Below are positions 34,999 to 47,030 of a stretch of 64,000 nucleotides of DNA, one piece after another. The stretch covers positions 932,501 through 996,500 of the forward strand of contig OY987271.1 of assembly GCA_963920665.1 (NCBI GenBank), in the 5' to 3' direction. The notes below the pieces were generated by a model. It was not told the DNA's origin. It was given only the letters and a program-made list of their open reading frames with translations, and ran no database searches. The translations under genes and the position numbers were made by a program. Every line of letters starts with the position of its first letter. Position 1 is the stretch's first letter. This stretch comes from Straminergon stramineum (lineage: Eukaryota > Streptophyta > Bryopsida > Hypnales > Calliergonaceae).

Positions 34999-37926
34999 TG
35001 AATTTTTAAACATTCATTGATAAATGGAGCATAATTAGTAATTGCCTTGAGCTTGAAGACTTTTATCCTATTGAAATACAATCTAAGGTAAACCAACCCA
35101 TGACAAGCAAACTCCCTAATGCAGTCATCTAGGAAACCACCTATTAGAATCATACATCAACCTATGGCAGATTTTGTGTGATAAATGAGATTAGGACTAC
35201 ATTAGGCTGATTTGTGGTCATAATCTTGTCTTGGGAGATGGTCATGGAGTTATCAGTAACTGACATAGGGCACTTTACACCATTCAAGTGTAAATTGGTC
35301 ATAAGAAGTTATTTTTTGATTCCTTCATGTCATGGCCATGTTAGGAAATGTTGTAGCCATTTTCGAAAATATTGTGACTGCTTTAAGTGGTAAGATGACC
35401 ATTATGGGAATCTTTTTTGCTGATTTGGGGTAGTCTACAGAGTCTGTTGAACTAATTGGGCTGTACACTTCAAAAATTCATAAAAAATTCTTACCTTGTC
35501 CAAAAAATAAAATTTCAATTACTTTCTTCAATTCTCACATATGTCTATGTATGGAAAAAAAATCTGAATCATTTTGCTAATGGCAACAGTACAGACCACT
35601 CATTATGCCTGTCATAGGCAGGTTTATATCGTAATTGAAAGTTTTGGCTTAAAAAAGACCATGCATTTTACCTGTCAGGACTGCACTGTACCCTTGCACA
35701 AATGAATGATACTAAGGATTACGTACAAGAATTGTATATATACAGTCATATCACACTTCACTTCAGCTTGCATATTGTAGATCATGAGTCTAATTTCAAT
35801 TTGGTGGTATAGTCTAATATTATAATTATAATTTGTTGTTTGGCAATACATAGCATCTTTTTAAACAATTGTTTTATTAAAGTCCATCATCACATATAAC
35901 CTATCCACTTGGGATGGATATATTACTTTGGAAGTGCTCTAAGTCCCATTGTTGATTCAAAAATTGCAAAATTGGTATACAAGTTTGCGTCATTGGTACA
36001 TCTTCTATAATAGAATCTGACCATAGTTACATGGTAAAAATTGATGTCACAATCTATTAAAACGGTTATATGATTTGTTTTCATCTTTAGAAAGTTTGTG
36101 ATTGGTGGCAATCATGCACATGTTTGCATCAAAGATTGTAAGCAAACAAGTTTGAAAACCTTCCAAAACTCAAAATTCTTTCCACAACATCTACAAGTTT
36201 ACATGCTTCATCTAGAAGATCTTTGAGAGTTTTCTGTAAACCTTTCCCATTGGCCTAGTCTTTGACTATATCCAAAATAAATTTAGTAAGTAGTCTTTCT
36301 TATGCATCTACAATATCCTTATGACCTAAACCTCACAAAAGTTTAATCTCAACATGTCATCTAATGTTTTAGTGATGATGACTGGATAATAGTGTTGAAA
36401 ACATGACTATTATATTTGCTTAAAATTTGATGAGATTAAATGATTGAATTTCGTTCCTTACAAAATAAGCAAGCTTGGAACAATTGTGGCAATGGTAGCT
36501 AAGTCCAAATGCTTGTCATCATATCATTGGATAATTCTTTCCATTTGTATGAAATTAAGTTATGTTTTCTTGTCTTCTTGAAGTAACATTCCTATCAAAA
36601 TGAATAATCAAGCTTAGGAGAGTTGTGGCAATGGTAGTTGAGCCCAAATGCTCATCATCATATGATATTAATCAAAGTTTATCAAGCCATAAAATTCTTG
36701 ACATCCATTGGGTGGATTATGGATGTCTACAAAGATTTACTAGGGGAGCTACAAGAAATGGATCCAAATATATTGAAAACAAAGATCTTTTGTCAAACTA
36801 CAATTTATTTTAACTCAAAATTTGGAAATCTAGTTTTTGCCTCGCACGAGAGACTCTCAAAGAAGAATACCTATGATTTATCTAATTCATCATGTACTAA
36901 CAAGTCATACCACTCGTGGATCTTAAAGCTTAGTCTATTTGAGTGGATTTTTAATTGGTGAAGTTTTTTACATCCATGGATATAAATGAAACATGCAAAG
37001 TTTGGATGAAAACTCGATTATGCATCTAGAAGTCTAAACCTTCCTCCAAAAAATGGTGATACCATTGACAATTTTGTAGCAATTTTTTTTTTTTATCATA
37101 TTTCAACGAATATTTGCTAAAAAACACCCTTGTCTATGTATGCATTAGTGAGAACATTTTTTCCTTCCTTTTCAACATGAAATACACACCAAATCATATT
37201 TATAATGCCCATAGTGGATTGAGATCCAAACACATACATATATCTAACTTTGTATAAGTCCTTGTTGCCATAAGGACCTTTGTTGTGAAGTAAACTTCAC
37301 TTGAAATTTTCACACAAGACCCAATTTTATGTAGGATATAATACTAAAGGAAACTCCTACAAATAGATATTATGCAAAGGACAATAGACCTTACTCTTTA
37401 AGCTATACCCTTGTTGCTCAAGTTGTCTTATTCAAAGATGTCATTATGTTGGAGCCTCTCTCATTGTAAATGAACAAGTGGCAAGTGGCATGGCCACAAG
37501 GTGAGCAAGTGAGTAAGTCTCTATTATTATGGTTTGATGTTTATCCTTGGTTCATCTCTACAAGTCACTTCTTTAATTATAAATTAGGGTTTAGTGAGTC
37601 TTTTATGAAATGGAGTTGTCTCCCTTGTCTAATAATACTATAAGAAGCATTTGAAACAGACAATGTATTATATATAAGAATAATGATATTGTTTGATAAC
37701 CCTGCGCGAGCATTGTTTATGTTCCATGAGGTTTTGGACATAACAATAAGCCTAATTTTATTTACATTCATAAACTTGATCTACTAGTTGTGTCTCTAAA
37801 AAACACTATTTTTTTATTCATATTTTGTGGATTAAGCACTATTACTAACTAGATATTGATTTTTCTTTTTCACCTCCCCAAAGTGAACTTCAAAGCTTCC
37901 CTTCTTCATACTCATTTTAGGTGTTT
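34999..37926. other. Gene-free stretch
   Basis: AT-rich. Overlapping open frames at 36625-36961 have a protein-like look (KFGNLVFASHERLSKKNTY) but match no family I can name and may be transposon remnants. Nothing else is supported. Confidence 0.4.
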
Positions 37927-38893
37927 TTAACCCCTCACTGCCGAAGGGGACCCAAAGTGTCCTTAGGTCAAATTCAAAGTGTTGTAACTTTTGCATCTAA
38001 TGTCTGAACTCAACAAAGCTTGTGGGAAAATTTGCGATTTCTCTTCTAGTTTGTGTGGTAAAATTTTCAGATCAATGAAAGATTTACTGAATTTTTGGAA
38101 GCCAATCGAAGTTCATAAGTTCAATTTGAGTTCACCAAATTGCATTTGATGGCTGCAACTTTGGGGCTTGTATCTCCTTCATCCAAAGTTCGTTTTCAAT
38201 AAACTTTGTTGGGCTATGTTCCCCTTGGAGTCTTGTTATTGTGGTAGAATTTTCATGTCAATCCAGGTTGTTTTGAATGTCTGAGAGCAATTCAAAGTTC
38301 AAAATCTCGACATTTTTGGATTACAATGAACTTCGGTGGCTTGTTTCTTCTTCATACAATGTTTGTTTTCAATAAAAAATTTTGGAAAAGTTCTGCATGC
38401 TAGTCCAATTTGTGAATACAAAATTTCATATCAATACAATAAGTTATGAGTAACTGAGAAGCATTTTAGTAGAAGGAGGCTCAGTTTTTGATGTATTTTT
38501 TGCAACTTTTCTTGCTGATTATTTACATTTCAAAGCCATTTTGTAGACATAGTGAGTCAATTGAATGATATTTTTTTTCATCAATGTGTTTTTATGTTGG
38601 TTTTGAATCACTTTATAGTTGAAAGTGTCTTCATTTGAGTAGATTTAGAAACCAAATTTTCCCTCCAAATGTATTTTTAGGAAAATTTCAGCATCTTTTT
38701 TCAACACTAAAACATTATAATCTTGCAATCTATGTGGTCAAATGACACCAAATTTGGTGCATGTCATCTGCAACAAATGCATTACAAGATTGTATGATTG
38801 AGATCTCTATAACTTTGTGAAATTTATATCTATAACACTTCAAAAGAAATGTTGTTTGTGAACCTGTTCAGGCCTTGGGCAATGAGGGGTTAA
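37927..38893 (+). mobile_element. TTAA element, family B (967 bp) with internal repeats
   Basis: Left end TTAACCCCTCACTGCC, right end GGGCAATGAGGGGTTAA. The interior holds three diverged direct repeats of about 175 bp, with comparable TTCATC...GTTTTCAATAAA segments near 37995, 38177 and 38352, each followed by an AATTTTCATRTCAAT-like motif. Related copies are at 52104-52958 and, inverted, 62131-63112. Non-coding. Confidence 0.85.
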
Positions 38894-39007
38894 TGTTGAG
38901 TTTTGTAAAAAAAATCCGATTTGAAAGAGCACAAAGTGATAACTCATTAATTCAATCGATCCATTTCCTTATCAATTTATCAATGCAATGAAGAGTTGGG
39001 TTGTATT

Positions 39008-39177
39008 AAATAATATTGTTATAACATGCAAGGGCCTGGCTTTTGCGTCCTTGAGTAACTTTAGTCCTTTCTCTTCTCTCTTCTTTTGTCCAACCTTGGG
39101 GCTTGGCTGCTGTGTACTCTCTGTTTTGCAATGCAATTCCATTTGTTTCAAAAAATAAATAAAAATAATATTGTTAT
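39008..39177 (+). mobile_element. Retroposon (140-bp insert), 15-bp TSD
   Basis: AAATAATATTGTTAT flanks both sides (39008-39022 and 39163-39177). The insert ends GTGTACTCTCTG...AATTCCATTTGTTTC followed by AAAAAATAAATAAAA. The 3' end is close to, but distinct from, the CCATGTGTTTCAAG tail, so it may be a sister subfamily of the same LINE or SINE. Confidence 0.87.
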
Positions 39178-40132
39178 TCATTAACCAGAAGCCCCAACTG
39201 ATACAAAAGTCAAAATTGATACTAATCATGATTATTGTTTCTTGAGTTCCCTTTCAGTGCAATTCCAAAATTGGATTATCTTTTCCAGCTCCTTGGTTGT
39301 TTGAACCTTTGATGATAAGCATGCTTAGTTTTAGATCCAACCTGGAGGTTTACTGAGACCTGAAATTTTGAGGCAGAAAATTGAGTTCCAGTGATAAGCC
39401 ATGTGAGGGCCATACTGAGTTATTTCACATGCAGGGCAACCAAACCAGAGCCGATGGAAGGGAAGGGAAGGGAAGCAAAGCTGAGCAAGTGGCCGCGAAA
39501 AGCCTTTATGGAATTGAAGAATGGTTCCAATTCAGATGCCATTTTCCCTCTTTAGGCAGCAATGAATGGACATCTAATTAATAACTTCATCTTTTGGAAA
39601 CAACTGAAAGTGAACTACAGTACTTTACTGTAGTGATGAGTGATGGAGAGCCAGGAAAGTGCTGGGTGGAGGGAGTATAAGACACACAACACCTTTTGCG
39701 AGTTGGGGAGGGTGGGATACCTTGCTTTGCTTGGGGGGAATTGGGAGACACATCATCATGCTGCTCCACACAGTGTTCGGGAAATTTTTCGAGGTCCTCC
39801 AGTTGATTTCCTCCTTCCACGAAAATGAACTGGTTTTTTTTCAATGACCACTGGTTACATCCTTTGAATCACAAAAAGTACTGATTTATTTCCTCCAATT
39901 TCAACTTCACACTGGCAAATTTCCTCCAAATTGAAATCGGCACCAGCTAAATTGCAAATTTTTTATCAAATATAGAAAAATAATTTGAAAATGAAAGTAC
40001 TAATTAATATTGCATCCTTAGTAGGAATTGAACCTAGCAAAGCCCTTCACCACTTGAAGGCCAAGGATCCTCCCAACCCATGCAATATAGAGTTGAAGAT
40101 GGTTATGAAAAGGTTGCATGAAATCAAAAGAG
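39178..40132. other. Gene-free stretch
   Basis: No gene is supported. Short frames at 39381-39847 are unremarkable. Confidence 0.4.
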
Positions 40133-40133
40133 T

Positions 40134-40525
40134 TTAGGAAGTACCAATCACACGTTCTTCAAATATTTCTTCTGCTACTCTTGTAAGGTAACTCTCAAGA
40201 TTCGCATGTAAATGGTGAAACTTAGAGGAACTCTTCCACGAGACAATAGCCCCTTCTATAATGTTGTCATAGTCTTTGTTAGGTCCTTCCAAGGCCAATT
40301 GCATGACAATGTCCAAATTGGATGTTGTCATTCGATTTCAAAGTTTTTGCTTGATGTTATTCTGCATTGAAAATGCCCTTTCACATGTCGCGGTGCTCAC
40401 AGATTCACAATTAGCAGTTTCAACAAGAGTTAGTAGGTTAGGGTATTTTAATTTCAAAGATGGACTCCAACTAATTGGAGCCCATATTATCTCCAAAAGT
40501 TCAGTCCATCCACTTTGTACTCCCT
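40134..40525 (-). pseudogene. hAT transposase C-terminal (dimerisation) fragment, broken
   Basis: The minus-strand translation contains YPNLLTLVETANCESVST followed by CERAFSMQNNIKQKL, a stop, then NRMTTSNLDIVMQLALEGP. This is the layout of the hAT C-terminal dimerisation domain (family knowledge: a conserved STxxCERxFS segment, then RN and a leucine-rich helix). An in-frame TGA follows KQKL. The rest of the transposase is absent, so this is a dead fragment. Confidence 0.75.
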
Positions 40526-40559
40526 TGCAACTTGAAAGTGGAGGTTGATAACTGTGGGT

Positions 40560-41752
40560 AACAGACCTTCATTAGCCGGGTATTAGCCAATAATTTTTTT
40601 GGCAAGGCGGCTGAAATCCCCCAAATATTCTAAGGAAGCGGTCAAATATCCTCCAAATTTTAGGTGGCACCAGTTGATTTCCGGTTCTAGAAATTTCTTC
40701 CTAGTTTAACATCCTTTAATTTTAAAATGCAACTGATATTTTCCCCAAATCCACCGGCTAACTTTGAACTAGCCGCCGGTTTTTTCCGATCATTGGCTCC
40801 ATATTTTGGCCATAATCCACCTTCTTCTTTTTTTTTTATCAAACTTTTTGGCACAATTGCAAGAGTGGACTTATTAAAAACCAAAGAACAAAAATTGTCA
40901 TTCCATGCCATCCTGACAATTCGCATTGAGGTGCTCCCCATCCCACCCCATCCCACCCCATCCCACCCCACCCCACCCCACCCCAATGTGCAAAAGAATA
41001 CATCCATACAACAAACACAACTGTAAGTACCCACTGTTTGAGAACTGCTTTAAATCAGAATATTTCATACAGAGATCGAGGCATTGAGTTGATTGATTTT
41101 CATTGTTTTGGGAAAGATCTGTTAAGTTAGCTTAAAGATCAGGAGGCTGCCTGGGGAGGAAAAGCAAACACTGAAGAATCAATCAATAACATAACTTCAT
41201 TATGAGTGGGTCCAGACAAGCCCAGCCTGGGAAGGGACACTTGAGGTAAGAGCTGGGGGCAAAATTCCATGGAAACAAAAGAAGAATTACAGTATGGTAA
41301 CATTGTCACCCATAGTGCAATAGCTTAGGGCCTCCTTCCAAGCTTGGGTCGGTCGGGCAGTAAACAGTGACTTCACCACCACCCAAATCTGCAAAGCATT
41401 TCCATGTGCACCGATAGAGACGGACCCCAATCAATTTGTACACTCAAATATACCTTTCTTCTAATCCATGCACCTAAACCTAAACACAACAAAGAAAGGA
41501 GCCAATGAAAGGTGCCACCGATGAGTAGTGGAACTCAATGTCCTGCTTCTCCGATCACCCTCTTCCAGTGGAGTTTGGGACCTCAATTCCTTGTCGTTTT
41601 TCTAATTCCACCAGAACCGAGCATACATGGAAGCCCGTCCTAAGTAGTGGGTGGTGTGGTGCTACTTTCAATTTAAGCAATGACTTTCCTTCATTTGATA
41701 CTGAAAGGAAAAAAAATACAAAAGAGATAAAGTACTTGTGGCACCGAATAAG
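40560..41752. other. Gene-free stretch with C-rich minisatellite
   Basis: No gene is supported. The frames at 40687-41034 are by-products of the CCCCATCCCA repeat. The rest is unremarkable. Confidence 0.4.
40935..40985 (-). repeat. (CCCCATCCCA)n minisatellite, G-quadruplex-capable on the minus strand
   Basis: Three CCCCATCCCA units pass into CCCCA repeats. The minus strand has more than four runs of three or four G within 50 bases. Confidence 0.9.
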
Positions 41753-42701
41753 TTAACCCCTAAGGTATTTGACTATGTTTTCACCAAAAACGTTCCAAAA
41801 CTGTCATCTCTAATATAAGTACCAAATTTTAGAAAAAAATACATTTTTGGACAAATGTAACCATAGGATCTTGTATTAATCTGGTTTGGGAAGATGCGAA
41901 AAAAATTGCAGAAATTTTCACCGTTTGGATTGCAAGATATTAGCATTTGAAGTGACAAAAGCTATTTTTGGGCCCTGCGAAAATCCGGGCAGCTGCACTT
42001 CACAAGGTCAAATCATTATGAAAAAATGTCCAAAATGGTTATAACTCTTTGTATTCATTTTCCAATTCATGTTGGCTACATGCTTGAAAAGTTTTAGATC
42101 ATTTGGAATCGTACAACATACAAGAAAAAATTAGTAAGTAGAAAGAAGTAGAGAATGATTCAAAATACTAAATTGTTAATAATTTATTTATGGAATTGAA
42201 AAATGCCAATCCCTATAGTGAAATTGATGTAATAAACAATCTACACCTCATGTTTTTATTTTTTTCCAAAAATATTAGAAATTGAGTTAAATAAAGGTCT
42301 CCAAAGTTTATTTTAGAGTAGAGATTCCATTACTACCTACAAACTACCCACAATTAAAACTCTTCATAACTTTCATCTCATAAATCTAAATGGAATGATT
42401 CAAAGCTTTCCATGTATATACAAATCAGGAAAACAAATTTCAAATTTTTATTTATTTTTAAATGATTTTTAAAGAAGTTTTTTTTTATGTCTGGGATGCA
42501 TGTTGAGCAATGAAAACTACATATCATACAATAACTTTTTAACCATGTATTCAAAAGTTATGAAAATTGTTGGGTCTTAAAGCTACTCCTTGGGCACATG
42601 TTGCATGAAAATTTCAAAGAAAAAAAAAAATTCCATCCATAGTGAGCTGCCCAAAATCGCTATGTTGCCAAAAAAACACAGTTTAGTCCTTTAGGGGTTA
42701 A
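41753..42701 (-). mobile_element. TTAA element, family A (949 bp), complete
   Basis: TTAACCCCTAAGGTATTTG on the left and TCCTTTAGGGGTTAA on the right. It is the reverse complement of the copy at 45091-46039, with exactly the same length and only scattered differences. Features in order: CAAGATATTAGCATTTG, then GGGCAGCTGCACTTCAC, then TTTATTTTAGAGTAGA, then GCTATGTTGCC near the right end. No coding frame. Confidence 0.92.
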
Positions 42702-43020
42702 TACAATATAATTATGACATATTTCTAAAAATAACTCTTTCATATTATTGTCTAAAATGTACACCCTTTACTCATGAGAACTTAGGATTGATTTAAGGTA
42801 TTGTACACCAATTTAGAGCACTTTAAAAATTCATAGTTTAGTTCTCATCTTAGTGGAATTATTCTATGGGTGCAGAGACTACTTCTATATCTAGAAGGAC
42901 CCTAGGGACATACGAAAGTGACTAAGGAGTGAGTGACCAAGGACTATGGGCCGGGGTGAACCGACCCCTTGTTCATCTCTGATTTTACCCCTAGGGAAGA
43001 TACAAAAACATTCTACTTGC
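42702..43020. other. Short gene-free gap
   Basis: Nothing recognised. It includes a GGGCCGGGGTGAACCGACCCC segment near 42950 that is repeated at about 43180 inside the fold-back repeat. Confidence 0.4.
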
Positions 43021-43022
43021 CA

Positions 43023-43356
43023 TGCATGATAAAATTTGCAAAAAAATTGAATTCTTATTTGCAATTAGAGGCCTCAAATTAGTTGGGAGAGGTGTTGAAG
43101 ATAAATGAATGAAGCTCAAAAACATGGGGGTCTTCTTTTTTTACATGCATCTCTAGAATGACTTCGGGAGGACAAGCAAGGGGCCGGGGTGGATTGACCC
43201 CTCCCTCATCCCCCAAGTCATTCCAGGGGTGCATATAAAAAAAGGACCCCCTATTTTTGTACTTCATTAATTTATCTTCTCTACTTCTCCTAGCTAATTT
43301 GGGGCCTCTGATTGCAAATATGAATTCAAAATTTTCCAATTTTATCATATGTGAAA
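43023..43356. repeat. Large inverted repeat, arms about 145 bp
   Basis: Left arm 43023-43167 and right arm 43212-43356 are inverted copies with modest divergence, for example GAGGCCTCAAATTAG against CTAATTTGGGGCCTC. The spacer is about 45 bp and rich in G and C. A third partial copy is at about 44205-44275 (TCTTCTAGCTAATTTGGGGT). Probably a fold-back transposon. Confidence 0.82.
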
Positions 43357-43928
43357 TTTTTTTAAAATTCAGGGTTTTTACTTGGGGACGAGCCAGACTC
43401 TGGGCTTCGTAAGTTCCTGGTCCCAACCCCTGGTAGAACTGAAGAAGGCCAGACAGACAAACCCCCCAAACTGTAGGTAAGTTAAGTTATGGTCCTTGTA
43501 ATTTTGGCCCAACTGAACTGGTCTGCCACCTTCAGTTAGATTTTCTAACTTTGCTACTCTAGGGACAACCATACATAAGCTTAACTTGATTTCCTATTTT
43601 TTGGACCTTGAAGGAAACAGGGTGATTGTCTGGAAACCCACTATTGTACTAAACTTTTCTTTTCTTTCTTTCTCCTTCTTTTTTTCCTTTTTAAAAAAAA
43701 TCCAAATGAAATGGAAATAAGTTACGGGCTGCATTTCCTTGCCAGGGCCAAATTCAAAGCCCGCCAGCCCCAAGTAAACTTAACTTAACTTGAGGTCCTG
43801 TCCTCCTGTCCTTTAGAATTATATTAGTTTCATCTTTGGTTGGACCAATTGAACTGATCTTATCAGTAGCAACTGAAATTGGTCTTGTAACTCCCGTCCC
43901 GTCCGGTCCAAGAGAAGAGAAGAGGGCA

Positions 43929-44352
43929 GGACGTTAAATCCTCCATTCGAACTGGGCCCGGCAGCTTTGCAATGTTTATTTTATTTTTTTGACACAAGTG
44001 TGTTGAAGAACACACTGCGAGGGGTTCTGTCAGGGAGAAAGGTTGATTTCATGCCAGATAAACCAACCTCTCACAGTCAGGTACTGTAGCTTTGCAATGT
44101 TTCAAAAAAAACTAAAAAACTGGGCCTCCGTAGGATAATTTTGTGGGTTATCTAGGGTAAAAGTAAAAAGTGCCCCCTATTTTGACCTGTGTCTAGGGTA
44201 TCTTCCGGACCTCTTCTAGCTAATTTGGGGTCTGTGATAGTGTGGTTGCAAATATGAATTTCAGAATTTGCAAAAAGAAGAAAACTTCCTGCATTTTCCC
44301 CAAGGTAAATCTGCTCCTGCGGGGCCCAGTTCGAACGGAGGATTTAACGTCC
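43929..44352. repeat. 36-bp inverted repeats about 350 bp apart, enclosing a retroposon
   Basis: The left arm 43929-43964 (GGACGTTAAATCCTCC...) and the right arm 44317-44352 are inverted with about two mismatches. The interior contains the short retroposon at 43978-44087 and the partial third copy of the 43.0-kb fold-back arm. This may be a small transposon with terminal inverted repeats. Confidence 0.7.
43963..44102 (-). mobile_element. Short retroposon (110-bp insert), 15-bp TSD, antisense
   Basis: AGCTTTGCAATGTTT flanks both sides (43963-43977 and 44088-44102). The insert starts on the plus strand with ATTTTATTTTTTT, so its poly-A tail is on the minus strand. It reads CACACTTGTGTC just before the tail. 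It is a different family from the TTTCAAG tails, possibly SINE-like. Confidence 0.85.
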
Positions 44353-44497
44353 TCTGAGAAGAGGTACAGTTTTTATTATTAGCCCTACAGTACTGTACTT
44401 GCAGAAGACTACGGTACCTTCCTAAAACCAAGTTACCGGGCGGATGGGTGTGCTCCCAACATGGCACCACTAGTGCCCCTCCCATGACTGGTGGTCC

Positions 44498-44532
44498 TTT
44501 CCAGTCACTCAGTCACTCAGTCAGTCAGTCCC
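44498..44532. repeat. (CAGT/CACT)n short tandem repeat
   Basis: CAGTCACT units followed by three CAGT units. Similar CAGT runs occur at about 54972 and 55340. Confidence 0.85.
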
Positions 44533-44739
44533 ATAAAGCGCACTGAACTGTAGTAAGGAGTGAGTACTCCTGGTAATAAGTAGTAACTTTACTTCACTTA
44601 AAGCGAAGCCGGCGTACTGTACTGTTGGTAAGTTACAGTAAGAAGTTAGTTGGGTCCCAGTAACTTACAGTGAGGCCATCCCGTCCCGCAGCAGGTTGGT
44701 TGTCTGTTCTGTCCCGTGAGTGACGACCAGGGCTTTTTG

Positions 44740-44946
44740 TTTTTTTCATTTTTTACGAAGTGCCAAGTGGCGATATTAAATGTTATAGTGGTGCTACGAA
44801 TTACAACATTCATCCACGTATCGGATGTATAATATGTTTTTCATCCACAATTTGGAGATTTCATCCAAGATTTCTGACATTTTTTTTGGCATTTTTTAGT
44901 CAAATTATTATTTTTGGTGCAATTTGGCACCAAAAAGCCAAAAAAA
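44740..44946 (-). repeat. Dispersed repeat family E, copy 2 (inverted)
   Basis: GAAGTGCCAAGTGGCGATATT near the left end and GGTGCAATTTGGCACCAAAAA at the right match the ends of the copies at 51706-51985 and 27600-27862. Borders are approximate. Confidence 0.55.
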
Positions 44947-45090
44947 CACCCTAGTGACAACTTCCATTCCATTCCCTCCCCTTCCTTCCATTCCTTCCCT
45001 TTCACCCCTAGATTGGTGAAGGGCATGGATTCTGGCCACTCAAAATCAAAAAGGTCCTATTGTGGAGTCAAATGTACGATTGGATTGTGA

Positions 45091-46039
45091 TTAACCCCTA
45101 AAGGACCAAATGGTGTTTTTTGGCAACATAGTGATTTCGGGTAGCTCACTACGGATGGAATTTTTTTTTCTTTGAAATTTTCAGACAACATGTGCCCCAA
45201 GAGTAGCTTTAAGACCCAACAATTTTCATAACTTTTGAATACATGATTAAAATGTTATTGTATGATATATTGTTTTCATTGCTCGGCGGGAAGTCCGGGC
45301 AACAAAAACAACTTCTTGAAAAATCACTTTTTTTTAAAATAAAAATTGGAAATTTATTTTTTTGATTTGTATATACATTGAAAGCTTTGAATCATTCCAT
45401 TTTTATTTATGAGATGAAAGTTATGAAGAGTTTTAGTTGTGGGTAGTTCGTGGGTAGTAATGGAATCTCTATTCTAAAATAAACTTTGAAGACCTTTATT
45501 TAACTCAATTTTCAATATTTTTGGAAAAAAAATAAAATCACAAGGTGTAGATTGTTTAGTAAAACAATTTCACCATTGGGATTGGCATTTTTCAATTCCA
45601 TAAATAAATTATTAACAATTTCGTACTTTGAATCATTCTCTACTTCTTTCAACTTACTATTTTTTTCCTATATGTTGTACAATTCCAAATGATCCAAATT
45701 TTTTCAAGCATGTAGCCAACATGAATTGAAGAATGAATCCAAAGAGTTACAACCATTTTGGACATTTTTTCATAATGATTTGACCTTGTAAAGTGCATTT
45801 GCCCGGATTTTTGCAGGGCCAAAAAATGGCTTTTTGTCACTCCAAATGCTAATATCTTGCAATCCAAACGGTGGAAATTTCTGAAATTTTTTCCACATCT
45901 TTCCAAACCAACATACTACAAGATCCTATGGTTACATTTGTCCAAAAATGTATTTTTTCTAAAATTTGGTACTTGTACTAGAGATGACAATTTTTGAGCG
46001 TTCTTGGTGAAAACATACTCAAATACCTTTAGGGGTTAA
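45091..46039 (+). mobile_element. TTAA element, family A (949 bp), complete reference copy
   Basis: TTAACCCCTAAAGGACCAAA on the left and ATACCTTTAGGGGTTAA on the right, a 14-bp perfect inverted terminus including TTAA. Length equals the inverted copy at 41753-42701. The interior has repeated AAAGTTATG-type motifs and no open frame long enough for a transposase. The TTAA next to CCC ends is the signature of the piggyBac superfamily (family knowledge). Confidence 0.92.
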
Positions 46040-47030
46040 AACGGGTTATGGTAGCATGGTATGGGGGTATAGTGATCGAAGCCTTGGTGGAACAATGATG
46101 AGAGCACATGCAAATAGATGGTGGTCAGATTGTTAGAAAGACAAAAATAGGATTTGGTGGTTTAGAGCATCCCCACTCATCTTGCAAAATGGATGACTTG
46201 TTTAAGGCAACTTGCAAAAATGCCCCACATGTCTTGCTAAATGGATGAACTTGTTAAGAAGTCAATCCCAAAGTTGTTTTGCAAGCCAAAATATGCCTTG
46301 CAAACCACATGAGACAAGAGTACCAACACTTTTCCCAAATGCACAGACCTTTAGTGCTATAGCCCATTGGATGGACCTTGCAAAGCATTTTTAAATTGGG
46401 GAACTTAAGGTAGACCAACCCATTTCCACTAGCTTCCTATAATTGCCATCCTATTTTTGGCCCCATCTCCACCATGAAATTCACCCTAATCCATTTGTTT
46501 TTCTGAAAATTTCAGTGCATTAATTCCAACTTGGATAACATGTCAGTCTTTGATTGGTGGATACTCAAGTGCTAAAAGGTGCATGGAATGGCATTTATAG
46601 GTTTAGGATAGGACATTTGTGACTCTAGTCTAGTGACGGTTCTATAATTTCAAGGTATACCAATATAAAAATTCATAGAAATTACAATTTTAACTAGAAA
46701 ATTATAATTCCACTTGGGTTTGATTTGTGAAACTTGCATACACTTCAAAAAAATATGTGCTTGTCTAGGAGTTGGTCCTAATATACTCAAATTGCGAATC
46801 ATGGTGGTAATAGGTTGGCTCTACCTTATAGCATGCTATGGGTGGGGTGGTTTGGCTTGCAAATTGGATGGCCCCGCATTTTGCAAGAAGGGTAGTGATG
46901 CTCTTAGGGTGAAGTCCCAAGAATGACCAGGAGGAGCCAGTGTTGAACCTTTAGGCCTCAAATACATGCGGGAGGGGGAGTCTCATGTTCAAGGTTATGG
47001 GTTCCACATTGTTGGTAGCATGGAGATTCT
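46040..47030. other. Gene-free stretch
   Basis: AT-rich at first, becoming more balanced. Repeated ATGCCTTGCAAACC/CTTGCAAA motifs. No gene is recognised. Confidence 0.4.

Noticed and set aside
40020..40130. Possible tRNA-like remnant (GAATTGAACC, CACCACTTGAAGG)
   Set aside because: It has GAACC-like text but no full cloverleaf could be drawn on either strand.
40727..41026. Pro/His-rich frame at the end of a 99-codon ORF
   Set aside because: Created by the CCCCATCCCA minisatellite.
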